A stretch of 64,000 bases of DNA from Allobosea sp. CS1GBMeth4. Lineage in GTDB: Bacteria > Pseudomonadota > Alphaproteobacteria > Rhizobiales > Beijerinckiaceae. This document shows, one piece after another, positions 8,279-17,286 of this stretch. The notes below the pieces were generated by a model, which searched no databases, had not been told where the DNA came from, and saw only the letters and a list, made by a program, of their open reading frames with translations. Within the stretch, counting starts at the first letter, position 1; the number at the start of each line of letters is the position of its first letter. Location of the stretch: the NCBI RefSeq assembly GCF_900185715.1, contig NZ_FYAS01000043.1, forward strand, positions 122,671 to 186,670, given 5' to 3'. The translations under genes and the position numbers were made by a program.

Positions 8279-9256
8279 CTAGCGCCAGCCGCGGCGATAG
8301 GCGCCGGCCGTGCTCGCCTGCCCTTCCGCCATGGCCGCGAGGCCGGCGGGGCGGACCTCCCGCCCCTGCTCGAAGGCGGCGAGGATCTCGCGGAAATGGC
8401 GCACCACCTGCGCGATATAGGCGCGCCCGCGCTGGCGCCCCTCGATCTTGAGGGCGGTCACGCCGGCCTTGCTCAGGGCGGGCAGCATCACTGCGGCGTC
8501 GAGGCTGACGGGCTCCTCGAAGATGTAGCCCGAGCCCGTCGGCACCGCGAAGCGCCCCTTGCACAGGGTGGGGTAGCCGGCCGGCTCGTCCTTGCCGAAA
8601 CTGTTGATGGTGAAGCCACCCAGCGTCGAGACGATGCGGCCGCCGCGCTCGGCATAGGCGACATGGCTCGCCGGCGAGCAGACGCCGTTCATGTTCGGCG
8701 ACTGGCCGGTGGCGTAGCTCGACAGCGAGCAGCGCCCCTCCTCCATCACGCACAGGCCGCCGAAGACGAAGACCTCGGTCTCGCAGCCGGTCTCGGGCAC
8801 GATCGCGGCGATCTCGGTCACGTTGAGCACGCGCGGCAGCACGACCCGGCGGACGCCGAAGCTCTCGACATAGAAGCGGATCGCGTCCGGGTTGGCGGCC
8901 CCGGCCTGCACCGAGACATGCAGGCGCTGGGCCGGGTGGCGGCTGGCGGCATAGTCGAGCGTCGCCAGGTCCGCCAGGATCAGCGCGTCGGCGCCGGCCG
9001 CGACCGCATCGTCGATCGCGGACTGCCAGAGGCCGAACGAGCCGGCCCGGGCGAAGGTGTTGATCGCGACCAGCACCTTGACGCCGTGGCGATGGGCGAA
9101 GGCGATGCCCTTGCGCAGCTCCTCGCGCGAGAAGTTCAGGCCGGGGAAGTTGCGGGCATTGGTCTCGTCGCGGAAGCCGCAATAGACCGCGTCGGCCCCC
9201 GCCGTGACGGCTGCTTCCAGGCTCGCCGGCGTCCCGGCCGGACAGATCAGTTCCAT
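8279..9256 (-). CDS. ubiU: UbiU, O2-independent ubiquinone hydroxylation subunit (U32 peptidase-like)
   Basis: 325 residues starting MELICPAGTPASLEAAV, the usual UbiU opening. The four cluster cysteines are in GGLCVMEEGRCSLS, NGVCSPASH and PTLCKGRF. The partner UbiV is next downstream. The start overlaps the end of ubiT by 10 bp, so the two are translationally coupled. Confidence 0.95.
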   Translation of the reverse strand: MELICPAGTPASLEAAVTAGADAVYCGFRDETNARNFPGLNFSREELRKGIAFAHRHGVKVLVAINTFARAGSFGLWQSAIDDAVAAGADALILADLATLDYAASRHPAQRLHVSVQAGAANPDAIRFYVESFGVRRVVLPRVLNVTEIAAIVPETGCETEVFVFGGLCVMEEGRCSLSSYATGQSPNMNGVCSPASHVAYAERGGRIVSTLGGFTINSFGKDEPAGYPTLCKGRFAVPTGSGYIFEEPVSLDAAVMLPALSKAGVTALKIEGRQRGRAYIAQVVRHFREILAAFEQGREVRPAGLAAMAEGQASTAGAYRRGWR

Positions 9257-9798
9257 CCCCGGCCTCCCGGGGCGGCCGAGGCGCCCTGCAGCCGCTGCCA
9301 GACGGCGTCGGCGAGATGCCGGCCGAGCGGCCCGAAGCCGCCGAGCAGGACGGCGCCGAAATCGATCCTTGCGTCGTCGACGGCGTTGCGCAGCGCCAAA
9401 GCGGCGGCAACGTCGCCCTCGACCCAGAGGATGCGCGAGAAGAACAGCGCGTCGCCGTCGAGCCGTCCCTCGGCCATGCCGATCAATCCGGACAGCGGGC
9501 CGTGGATGCTGGCGTCGAGCCCGGCCGGCAAGGTCCGCACGGCGCGGGCGAGCGGCCGGCGCGGCTTCGGCTCCAGCACGAAGGCGAAGGGCAGGTCGGT
9601 CGGGGCGATGCCGAAGCGCTTGTCGGCATGCTCGCCGAGGCGGTCGTAGAGATCGGGATGGGCCCGGCCGATGCGGGCGAGCATCAGCGCCAGGGCCGGC
9701 TGCAGCGGCGCGAGCGGCAGCGGCGCGATGGCGCGCGCCAGCCATGGCGGCAGCCGCACGGGAGCCGCCTGCGGCCCGGTCATGTTCGTATCCGGCAT
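9247..9798 (-). CDS. ubiT: UbiT, SCP2-domain lipid-binding factor for anaerobic ubiquinone synthesis
   Basis: 183 residues with an SCP2 sterol-carrier fold (about residues 45-150). UbiT binds ubiquinone intermediates and is needed for the oxygen-free pathway with UbiU and UbiV. First gene of the minus-strand operon ubiT-ubiU-ubiV-unknown. A TTG-N8-CAA box starts 47 bp upstream and lies in the space shared with ubiD. Confidence 0.9.
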   Translation of the reverse strand: MPDTNMTGPQAAPVRLPPWLARAIAPLPLAPLQPALALMLARIGRAHPDLYDRLGEHADKRFGIAPTDLPFAFVLEPKPRRPLARAVRTLPAGLDASIHGPLSGLIGMAEGRLDGDALFFSRILWVEGDVAAALALRNAVDDARIDFGAVLLGGFGPLGRHLADAVWQRLQGASAAPGGRGWN

Positions 9799-9845
9799 CG
9801 ATCACCTCCGGCGGCGGAGACTAGGGCCGCCGGCCGCCGCCGTCC

Positions 9846-9859
9846 TTGCTCCGGCTCAA
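9846..9859. promoter_or_regulatory. FNR/NnrR-like box between ubiT and ubiD
   Basis: TTGCTCCGGCTCAA fits TTG-N8-CAA. It is 47 bp before the ubiT start and only 23 bp before the ubiD start. The geometry favours activation of ubiT; for ubiD it would leave almost no leader. Confidence 0.55.
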
Positions 9860-9882
9860 AGACAACTCCGGAAGATGCCGCC

Positions 9883-11436
9883 ATGGTCGGGCAACCGGAG
9901 CCCCTGCCCTTGCCCATTCGCGACCTGCCCCGCTTCAGCGACCTCAGCGCCTTCCTCGCTTATCTCGACGCCGCCGGACAGCTGCGCAGGATCGCCGAGC
10001 CGATCAGCGTGGTGCACGAGATCACCGAGATCCACCGCCGCGTCATCGCCGAGGGCGGGCCGGCGCTGCTGTTCGAACGGCCGGTGCAGCCGGACGGCAC
10101 GGTCTCGCCGATCCCGCTGCTGACCAACCTGTTCGGCACGGTCGAGCGCGTCGCCTGGGGGCTGGGCGTCCAGCCGGACAAGCTGCCGGCGCTCGGCCGC
10201 ACGCTCGCCGAGCTGCGCGAGCCGAAACCGCCGCGCGGGCTGGCCGAGGCCTGGCAGGCGCTGCCGCTGGCGCGCGCCGCCCTGTCGATGCGGCCACGCC
10301 GGCAACGCCGCGCACCGGTACAGGAGCTCGTCTTCCGCGGCGAGGCCGTCGATCTCGGCGCGCTGCCGGTGCAGCTCTGCTGGCCGGGCGAGCCCGCCCC
10401 GCTGATCACCTGGCCGCTGGTGCTGACCGTGCCACCCGAGCCTTCGGCCGAGGACGAGGACGAGGGTAATCTCGGCGTCTACAGGATGCAGGTTCTCGGC
10501 CGCGACCGCGCCATCCTGCGCTGGCTCGCCCATCGCGGCGGCGCGCGCCATCACGCGCAATGGCGCCGGCTCGGCCGCGACATGCCGGTCGCGGTGGTGA
10601 TCGGCGCCGATCCGGCGACGATCCTGTCGGCGGTGCTGCCCTTGCCGGAGACGGTTCCGGAGCTCCGCTTCTCCGGCCTGCTGCGCGGCGAGCGGCCGGC
10701 GCTGACGCCCTGCGTCAGCGTTCCGCTGTGCGTGCCGGCCGAGGCCGAGATCGTGATCGAGGGGCTGGTCTCGCCCGACGAGAGCGCCCCCGAAGGCCCG
10801 TTCGGCGACCATACCGGCTACTACAATTCGGTCGAGCCCTTCCCCGTGATGCGGGTGACGGCGGTGACGATGCGGCGCGCGCCGCTCTACCTCTCGACCT
10901 TCACCGGCCGGGCGCCGGACGAGCCCTCTCGCATCGGCGAGGCGCTCAACGTGCTGTTCCTGCCGCTGCTGCGCCGACAGTTCCCTGAGGTCGTCGACGT
11001 CTGGCTGCCGCCGGAAGCCTGCTCCTACCGCATCGCCGTGATCGCCATCGCCAAGCGCTATCCGGGCCAGGCGCGCCGCCTGATGCTCGGCCTGTGGTCG
11101 CTTCTGCCGCAGTTCAGCTACACCAAGCTCGTCATCGTCGTGGATGCCGACATCGACCCGCGCGACTGGGCGCAGGTGATGTGGGCGGTCGCGACCCGGG
11201 CCGATTCGAGCCGCGACCTCGTCAACCTCGCCGACACGCCGATCGATTATCTCGACTTCGCCTCGCCGAAGCCGGGCCTCGGCGGCAAGCTCGGCATCGA
11301 CGCCACCAACAAGCTGCCGCCCGAGACCGAGCGGGAATGGGGCCGGCCGATGGCGATGGACCCGGCCGTCAGCGCCCGCATCGACGCGCTCTGGCCCGCG
11401 CTCGGGCTCGCCACCCCTCCCGGAGCCTCGCCATGA
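9883..11436 (+). CDS. ubiD: UbiD-family prenyl-FMN decarboxylase
   Basis: 517 residues. The UbiD family removes the carboxyl group from aromatic acids using prenylated FMN; in ubiquinone synthesis the substrate is the polyprenyl-hydroxybenzoate. Family motifs include the GNLGVYRMQVLGRD block and PEGPFGDHTGYYN with the active-site Glu/Asp region. The start at 9883 gives the expected N-terminus (IRDLPRFSDLSAFLAYLDAAGQL). Coupled to ubiX by a 4-bp ATGA overlap. Its placement against ubiTUV argues for ubiquinone rather than another aromatic acid. Confidence 0.92.
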   Translation: MVGQPEPLPLPIRDLPRFSDLSAFLAYLDAAGQLRRIAEPISVVHEITEIHRRVIAEGGPALLFERPVQPDGTVSPIPLLTNLFGTVERVAWGLGVQPDKLPALGRTLAELREPKPPRGLAEAWQALPLARAALSMRPRRQRRAPVQELVFRGEAVDLGALPVQLCWPGEPAPLITWPLVLTVPPEPSAEDEDEGNLGVYRMQVLGRDRAILRWLAHRGGARHHAQWRRLGRDMPVAVVIGADPATILSAVLPLPETVPELRFSGLLRGERPALTPCVSVPLCVPAEAEIVIEGLVSPDESAPEGPFGDHTGYYNSVEPFPVMRVTAVTMRRAPLYLSTFTGRAPDEPSRIGEALNVLFLPLLRRQFPEVVDVWLPPEACSYRIAVIAIAKRYPGQARRLMLGLWSLLPQFSYTKLVIVVDADIDPRDWAQVMWAVATRADSSRDLVNLADTPIDYLDFASPKPGLGGKLGIDATNKLPPETEREWGRPMAMDPAVSARIDALWPALGLATPPGASP

Positions 11437-12020
11437 GCCAGCCCGCCCGCGTCATCGTCGGGATCAGCGGCGCCTCGGGCGCGGCGATCGGGCTGCGGGT
11501 GCTGGAGCGCCTGGCCGAGACCGGGCGGATCGAGAGCCATCTCGTGATCTCGCCCGCGGCCGAGCGGACGCTCGCCGCCGAGATCGGCCCGGCGGCCTCG
11601 GCGCGGGCGCGCGAGCTCGCGAGCTGCTGCCACGACCATCGCGATATCGGCGCCAGCATCGCCAGCGGCTCGTTCCGCACCGCCGGCATGATCGTCGCGC
11701 CCTGCTCGATCCGCAGCCTCTGCGCCATCGCCTATGGCCAGCTCGACGACCTGCTGGCGCGCGCCGCCGACGTCCAGCTCAAGGAGCGCCGCCGGCTGGT
11801 GCTGCTGGTGCGGGAGAGCCCGCTGCATCTCGGGCATCTGCGGGCCATGGCGCAGGTCACCGAATATGGCGCCATCGTCGCGCCGCCGGTCCCGGCCTTC
11901 TATCTGCAGCCGCGCGACATCGCCGCGATCGTCGACCAGATCGCGCTGCGCGCCATCGGCCTGCTCGACCTCGGCCCGGCCGGGCCGGCCGCGGCCGAAT
12001 GGACCGGCGAGCGCGGCTAG
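11433..12020 (+). CDS. ubiX: UbiX flavin prenyltransferase
   Basis: 195 residues. UbiX makes prenylated FMN, the cofactor of UbiD. It has the flavin-binding GISGASGA loop at residues 10-17 and the conserved PCSIRSLCAIAYG and RESPLHLGHL motifs. The ATGA overlap with ubiD fits production of enzyme and cofactor together. Confidence 0.95.
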   Translation: MSQPARVIVGISGASGAAIGLRVLERLAETGRIESHLVISPAAERTLAAEIGPAASARARELASCCHDHRDIGASIASGSFRTAGMIVAPCSIRSLCAIAYGQLDDLLARAADVQLKERRRLVLLVRESPLHLGHLRAMAQVTEYGAIVAPPVPAFYLQPRDIAAIVDQIALRAIGLLDLGPAGPAAAEWTGERG

Positions 12021-12133
12021 AGCCGGATCCGATCAGATTAAACCAATCTGATCGGTGAATCCGTCTCTCGCTTCTAGTTTAGAGACCGTTTTGCCAAACA
12101 GCTAGCGGCGCAAGCTGATTGGAACGGGCTCTA
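12018..12133. repeat. Short inverted-repeat element, possibly a small non-coding mobile repeat
   Basis: The 116-bp space between ubiX and hemN is bounded by TAGAGCC (12018-12024) and GGCTCTA (12127-12133), a terminal inverted repeat. Inside is a perfect 11-bp stem (12029-12039 with 12045-12055, 5-base loop). The segment is clearly more AT-rich than its surroundings. I infer a miniature repeat element; it could also act as a terminator for ubiX and hemN. Copy number cannot be judged from one window. Confidence 0.5.
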
Positions 12134-12171
12134 AGCGGCTGGAGCCGTCGACCACCCGATCGGGAAACACC

Positions 12172-13515
12172 CTAGACGGCGCGGCTGTACTGGCGCGGCG
12201 GCTGGTCGAGATGGGCGTCGAAGGCCGAGGCCACCTTGCGCACCAGCAGGCGCGCATTCTCCGGCAGGACGACGCGGCTCCCGTCGAAATCGATCACGCC
12301 CTCGCGCGCCAGCTGGTCGAGCTTGCGCAGGGCGGGTTCGAGAACCTCCGGGGCGACGGGGTGCTGCGCGCGGACGGCGTCGATGTCGACCGAGAGATCG
12401 CACATCACCCGCTCGATCAGCTCGGCGCGCAGGCGATCCTCGGCCGTCAGCCGATAGCCCTTCGCGATGGGCAGCGCACCGTCGGCGACGCGCTCGGCAT
12501 AGCGGCCGATCACCACCTCGTTCTGGACATAGCCCTGCGGCAGCCGCCCGATCGCCGAGGCGCCGAAGCCGATCAGCGCCTCGCAGGGATCGGTGGTGTA
12601 GCCCTGGAAATTGCGGCGGAGCCGGCCCTGTGCCAGCGCGAGCGCCATCGGATCCCCGGGCCGGGCGAAATGGTCGAGGCCGATGCGGACATAGCCGGCG
12701 GCGGCGAGGCTTTCGGCCATCGCCAGCGCCTGCGCGTGCCGCTCCTCCCCGTCCGGCAGATCGGCGGTCGCGATCCGGCGCTGGTGCTTCTTGAATTCGG
12801 GGACATGAGCGTAGCCGAAGATCGAGAACCGGTCGGGCCGCATCGCCAGGCACTGCTCGACGGTGTCGAGGCAGGATTGCACCGTCTGCTTCGGCAGGCC
12901 GTAGATCAGGTCGAAGCTGACCGCGGCGATGCCGGCGCCGCGCAGCCCCGCGACCACCGCCGCGGTCTGCTCGACGCTCTGGACGCGGTTGATCGCCTTC
13001 TGCACGGCGGGATCGAAGCTCTGCACGCCGAGGCTCGCGCGATTGACGCCGGCCGCCGCCAGCGCCGCCGTCATCGCCGGTCCGAGCCGGCGCGGATCGA
13101 TCTCGACCGCGATCTCGGCTTGCGGATGAATGGCGAAACGCTCTCGCAGCAGCGCGACGAGCGCGACGAAATCGGCCGGCTCGAGAATGGTCGGCGTGCC
13201 GCCGCCGAAATGGACATGGCGCACGTCGAGCGGGCCGGAGAGCCGCGCGGCGACGAGCGCGATCTCGCCGCGCAGGGCCGCCAGATAGTCGACGATCGGC
13301 CCGTCGCGCAGGGCGACCGTGGTATGGCAGCCGCAATACCAGCACATGGAGCGGCAGAACGGCACATGCAGATAGAGCGAGGTCGCGGTGCCCGGGGCCA
13401 GGGCCTTCAGCCAGTCGGCATAGGTCTGCGCATCGACGCCGGCATTGAAATGCGGCGCGGTCGGGTAGCTGGTATAGCGCGGAAGGCGCTCGTCTCTGTA
13501 AGGCGTTGCCTGCAT
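12172..13515 (-). CDS. hemN: O2-independent coproporphyrinogen III dehydrogenase
   Basis: 447 residues. HemN is a radical SAM enzyme that turns coproporphyrinogen III into protoporphyrinogen IX without oxygen. The cluster motif CRSMCWYCGC is present near residue 55, with YPTAPHFNAGVD before it and the GGGTPT SAM motif after it. Length matches HemN proper rather than the shorter HemW. An FNR/NnrR-like box lies 60 bp upstream, as expected for a gene needed only at low oxygen. Confidence 0.95.
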   Translation of the reverse strand: MQATPYRDERLPRYTSYPTAPHFNAGVDAQTYADWLKALAPGTATSLYLHVPFCRSMCWYCGCHTTVALRDGPIVDYLAALRGEIALVAARLSGPLDVRHVHFGGGTPTILEPADFVALVALLRERFAIHPQAEIAVEIDPRRLGPAMTAALAAAGVNRASLGVQSFDPAVQKAINRVQSVEQTAAVVAGLRGAGIAAVSFDLIYGLPKQTVQSCLDTVEQCLAMRPDRFSIFGYAHVPEFKKHQRRIATADLPDGEERHAQALAMAESLAAAGYVRIGLDHFARPGDPMALALAQGRLRRNFQGYTTDPCEALIGFGASAIGRLPQGYVQNEVVIGRYAERVADGALPIAKGYRLTAEDRLRAELIERVMCDLSVDIDAVRAQHPVAPEVLEPALRKLDQLAREGVIDFDGSRVVLPENARLLVRKVASAFDAHLDQPPRQYSRAV

Positions 13516-13575
13516 CGGGCGGTTCCAGTCGGCCGTTTCTCGCCCTCGTCATAGCCGGCGCGCGCGCAGCATTCT

Positions 13576-13589
13576 TTGACATGCTGCAA
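13576..13589. promoter_or_regulatory. FNR/NnrR-like box upstream of hemN
   Basis: TTGACATGCTGCAA fits TTG-N8-CAA. It lies 60 bp before the hemN start (minus) and 143 bp before the divergent Crp/Fnr gene at 13733. Confidence 0.65.
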
Positions 13590-13732
13590 AGACGCGCGCC
13601 TCGGCTCGGTCGTCCCGGACGCGCTCTCCGCTGCGGCGGCGAGGCTGACTGGACCACCGAAACCGTCTACACTGCCTGCCCAAACACCAGGGGACGGCCC
13701 CGGTTCAAGCCCGATCGGATACCGCCTGAACC

Positions 13733-14458
13733 ATGCCCGCAGTCGAATTGCTGCTTCGCGCCTTGTCACAGCGCGACGTCCTGACCGAAGCCGAACGGAC
13801 CGCGCTCTCCGAACTCTCCCGCTACGAGCGGACGTTCCGCAAGGGCCAGTCGATCATCGGCCCGCATTCCGAACCGCAGGAAGCCGGCCTGCTGCTGGAA
13901 GGCATCGCCGGTCGCGAGGTCGTGCTCCAGAGCGGCAGCCGGCAATTGACGGCGCTGCATGTGCCGGGCGACTTCCTCGACCTCGACGTCTTCCTGCTCA
14001 AGCGCATCGACCACGGCGTGGTCGCCCTGACCGACTGCCGCACGGTGCAGATCCAGCACGCCGCCCTGCGCAGGCTGACAGAGGAAAGCCCGCATCTGAC
14101 CCGGCTGCTCTGGATGACCGCCGCCATCGACGCCGCCATTCAGCGCCATTGGGCGGTGAGCATGGGCCGGCGCGACGCGCTGGAGCAAATGGCCCATCTG
14201 GTCTGCGAGCTCTATCTGCGGCTGCGGGCCGTCGGCCTCGCGGCGGACCGCGCGATGCAACTGCCCCTGTCGCAGGCGGTGCTCGCGGATGTGATGGGGG
14301 TGTCGCCCGTGCATGTGAACCGCACGCTGCGGGCCCTGCGGGCGCGCAGGCTGCTGACCTGGCGGGGAAGCCGGATCGAGATCCAGGATTTCGACGGCCT
14401 CGCGCGGCTGGCCGGCTTCGACCCGACCTATCTGAACCTGATGCATCGCCCGCGCTAG
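13733..14458 (+). CDS. Second Crp/Fnr-family regulator
   Basis: 241 residues: a cNMP-type barrel (about 15-130), long dimerisation helix and C-terminal HTH with recognition helix SPVHVNRTLRALRA. The Val-His-Val-Asn-Arg pattern differs from the SR-type helix of the nnrR product at 4353, so a different DNA target is likely. No N-terminal cysteine cluster, hence not an oxygen-sensing FNR. Related proteins are common in Hyphomicrobiales with unknown signals. It is divergent from hemN and followed by the transporter operon after 165 bp. Confidence 0.85.
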   Translation: MPAVELLLRALSQRDVLTEAERTALSELSRYERTFRKGQSIIGPHSEPQEAGLLLEGIAGREVVLQSGSRQLTALHVPGDFLDLDVFLLKRIDHGVVALTDCRTVQIQHAALRRLTEESPHLTRLLWMTAAIDAAIQRHWAVSMGRRDALEQMAHLVCELYLRLRAVGLAADRAMQLPLSQAVLADVMGVSPVHVNRTLRALRARRLLTWRGSRIEIQDFDGLARLAGFDPTYLNLMHRPR

Positions 14459-14623
14459 GTCAGATCGACGCGACCCGCCCGGCGCCGAGCCGCCTCCGGC
14501 AGCCGTGCGCCGGTACCGGCCATGCGCGGACGGCCGGGCCACGTTCGTCTCAAGCGCGCGCCTGTCATCAGCCTGTCGTGAAGCGGTTTGCAGAAGCACC
14601 GCATCGAACTCACCACGGCAACG

Positions 14624-15565
14624 ATGCTCCGCTTCCTCTCCCTCCGGCTCCTGCGCGCCCTGCTGACCGTCCTGGCCTGCGTGACCGCCGTGTTCGTCGC
14701 GCTGCGCCTCGCGGGCGATCCGGCCGACATCATGCTCTCGATCGAGACGCCGCCGGACGTGCGGGCGCATTACCGCGAGCTGTGGGGGCTCGACCGGCCG
14801 CTGGCCGAACAATATCTGCTCTATCTCGCCAGCGCGGTCCGCGGCGATTTCGGCCTCTCCTTCGCCGACGACCGGCCCGCCTTCGCCGCCGTCACGGAGG
14901 CCCTGCCGAACACCGTCCTGCTCGGCTCCTCGGCCTTGCTGCTCGCGCTCGCCATCGGCCTCCCCCTCGGCGTCCTCGCCGCCCTGCGCCACAACCGCGC
15001 CGCCGACCGGCTCGCCATGGCCGTCGCGGTCCTCGGCTATGCGATCCCGGTGTTCTTCCTCGGCATCCTGCTGATCCTGCTGTTCGCGCTGAAGCTGCGC
15101 ATCCTGCCCTCGGCCGGCTCCGACAGCCTCCGGCACCTCATCCTGCCCACCGTGACGCTCGGCCTGCCGCTCGCCGGGCGCCTGGCGCGCTTCGCCCGCA
15201 CCGCGACGCTGGAGGTGCTGGGCAAGCCCTATATCAGGGCGGCGCGCGGGCGGGGCGTCATGCCGCTCGCGGTGATCGTGCGGCACGCCCTTCCCAATGC
15301 GGCCGTGCCGCTGCTGATGTTCATCGGCATCGAGATCGGCCACATCCTCGCCGGCAGCGCCGTGGTCGAGACCATCTTCGCCTGGCCCGGCGTCGGGCGG
15401 CTGCTGGTCGATTCGGTCTCGACGCGGGACCTCGCGGTCGTCCAGGCCGTCATCGTCACGGTGACGATCATCATGGTCGGAGCCAACCTCCTCGTCGACA
15501 TCGTCCACATCCTGATCGATCCGCGGCTCGGCGGCTTCTCCCGCGCCGCCGGCAGGCCGGCCTGA
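14624..15565 (+). CDS. ABC transporter permease, DppB/peptide-opine family
   Basis: 313 residues with six membrane helices and the EAA-type loop (YIRAARGRGVMPLAVIVRHALPNA). The ATG at 14624 is preferred to a TTG at 14588 because the first helix starts right after it (LRFLSLRLLRALLTVLAC). First gene of a plus-strand operon of permease, permease, glycerophosphodiesterase and binding protein. The ATPases of the same system are likely those at 20.6-22.7 kb. Confidence 0.93.
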   Translation: MLRFLSLRLLRALLTVLACVTAVFVALRLAGDPADIMLSIETPPDVRAHYRELWGLDRPLAEQYLLYLASAVRGDFGLSFADDRPAFAAVTEALPNTVLLGSSALLLALAIGLPLGVLAALRHNRAADRLAMAVAVLGYAIPVFFLGILLILLFALKLRILPSAGSDSLRHLILPTVTLGLPLAGRLARFARTATLEVLGKPYIRAARGRGVMPLAVIVRHALPNAAVPLLMFIGIEIGHILAGSAVVETIFAWPGVGRLLVDSVSTRDLAVVQAVIVTVTIIMVGANLLVDIVHILIDPRLGGFSRAAGRPA

Positions 15566-16446
15566 TGACGACCGTCGACCTGCCCTCCGTCACGGCCCCG
15601 GCGGCCCGCCCCCGCACCTGCGCGATGTCGCCGGTGGTGAAGCTCTCGGCCGGCTTCCTGCTCGTCATCGTGCTCGTGGCGCTGCTCGCCGACTGGCTGG
15701 CGCCGCTGCCCTACACCGCGCAGAACCTCGCCGCGCGGCTGAAGCCGCCGCTGACGGAGGCGGGCGGCACCATGCACTGGCTCGGCACCGACCAGCTCGG
15801 CCGCGACATCCTCAGCCGCATGGTCTTCGCCATTCGCAGCTCGATCCTGATCGCCGTGATGGGGACGCTGATCGGCGCTGTCGTCGGCACGGCGCTCGGC
15901 TTCGCGGCGGCACGCCTGCGCGGCGTGGTCGACCAGGCGATCATGATGGCGGTCGATGCGCAGGCAGCGATCCCGGCGCTGTTCCTCGCCCTGACGATGC
16001 TCGCCTTCTTCGGCAACAACATCGTCCTCTTCATCATTCTCGTCAGCGTCGACGGCTGGGACCGCTATACCCGGCTGGCGCGCGGGCTCGTCGTCTCCGA
16101 GCAGGAGAGCGACTACATCAACGCCGTCGAAGCCCTCGGCGCGGGCGCCCCGCGCGTGATCCTGCGCCATCTGCTGCCCAACATCGCCGCGGCGCTGGTG
16201 GTGCAGGCGACGCTCAATTTCCCCGGCACGATCCTGCTCGAGACCTCGCTCTCCTTCCTCGGCCTCGGCGTGCAGCCGCCCGGGACCTCGCTCGGGCTGA
16301 TGCTCGGCGAGGGCCGGCGCTACCTGCTGAACGCCTGGTGGATCGCAGTCTTCCCGGGGCTCGCCATCTTCCTGACGACGCTGTCGATGAGCCTGTTCGG
16401 CGACTGGCTGCGCGACCGTTTCGACCCGACCAGCGAGCGGCACTGA
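15565..16446 (+). CDS. ABC transporter permease, DppC/peptide-opine family
   Basis: 293 residues. An N-terminal helix (residues ~28-45), the HWLGTDQLGRDILSRM motif of DppC-type permeases, five further helices and the EAA loop (INAVEALGAGAPRVILRHLLPN) are visible. The start shares one base with the stop of the first permease, so they are coupled. Confidence 0.93.
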   Translation: MTTVDLPSVTAPAARPRTCAMSPVVKLSAGFLLVIVLVALLADWLAPLPYTAQNLAARLKPPLTEAGGTMHWLGTDQLGRDILSRMVFAIRSSILIAVMGTLIGAVVGTALGFAAARLRGVVDQAIMMAVDAQAAIPALFLALTMLAFFGNNIVLFIILVSVDGWDRYTRLARGLVVSEQESDYINAVEALGAGAPRVILRHLLPNIAAALVVQATLNFPGTILLETSLSFLGLGVQPPGTSLGLMLGEGRRYLLNAWWIAVFPGLAIFLTTLSMSLFGDWLRDRFDPTSERH

Positions 16447-16449
16447 ACC

Positions 16450-17220
16450 ATGAGCTTCGTCCTGCGCGGGATTGCCGCCCCCCGCCCGCTCGCCATCGCC
16501 CATCGCGGCGGCGCCTTGCTCGGCCCCGAGAACAGCGCCGAGGCGTTCGCGCGGGCAAGGGCCGCCGGCGCCGAGATGGTCGAGACCGATCTGCGGCTCA
16601 GCGCCGACGACGCATTGGTCTGCCTGCACGACCCCGACCTGCGGCGCCTCGCCGGCGATCCACACCTCGTCGCCGAGACGGAGCTCGCCCGGCTGCGCGC
16701 CGCCCTGCCCGCCCTGCTGACGCTGGAGGAGGCCATCGCCGCCTCCGCGCCGATCGGCCTGCTGCTCGACCTCAAGCTCGCCGACCCCGCCGTTCTGCCC
16801 CGCATCCTCGCGACCGTCGCAGCCGCCGGCGCCATGCAGCGCGTGCTGCTCGGCTTGCGCATGCTCGACCTGATCGCGGCGGCGCGCGCCCTGTCGCAGG
16901 AGATCGCGATCCTCGCTTTGGTGCCGGAGCCGGATTCCTGCGAGCGCGCGCGGGGTCTCGGCGCGGACTGGTTCCGCTTCTGGCAGGGCGAGGCCACGGC
17001 CGCGCGCATCGCGGCGGCGCGCGCCCTCGGCCTGCGCAGCGTCGTCATGGTCGGGCAGCCGCGCGAGGCGGCCGCGGCCGGGTATCCGCCCTTCCCGGTC
17101 GGGCGGATCGATGCGGAGGGAATCGGCCGCGTCCTCGCGCTCGCGCCCGACGCGGTGATGCTCGACGATCCCCGGCAGCTGCTCGCGGCCCGTTCCGTCA
17201 CGGCCCTGTCGTCAAGCTGA
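16450..17220 (+). CDS. Glycerophosphodiester phosphodiesterase
   Basis: 256 residues of the GDPD TIM-barrel family, which cuts glycerophosphodiesters to glycerol-3-phosphate and an alcohol. Key residues: HRGGALLGPENS (residues 18-29), the metal pair in VETDLRL, and LHDPDLRR. No signal peptide, so it acts in the cytosol on an imported substrate. It sits 3 bp after the second permease and before the binding protein, which hints that the importer carries a phosphodiester. Confidence 0.88.
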   Translation: MSFVLRGIAAPRPLAIAHRGGALLGPENSAEAFARARAAGAEMVETDLRLSADDALVCLHDPDLRRLAGDPHLVAETELARLRAALPALLTLEEAIAASAPIGLLLDLKLADPAVLPRILATVAAAGAMQRVLLGLRMLDLIAAARALSQEIAILALVPEPDSCERARGLGADWFRFWQGEATAARIAAARALGLRSVVMVGQPREAAAAGYPPFPVGRIDAEGIGRVLALAPDAVMLDDPRQLLAARSVTALSSS

Positions 17221-17286
17221 GGCATGGCAGCCGGAGCGCGCGGCAGGTCGACCGGGCCCGCCGCCGACACCGATGCGAGATATGCC

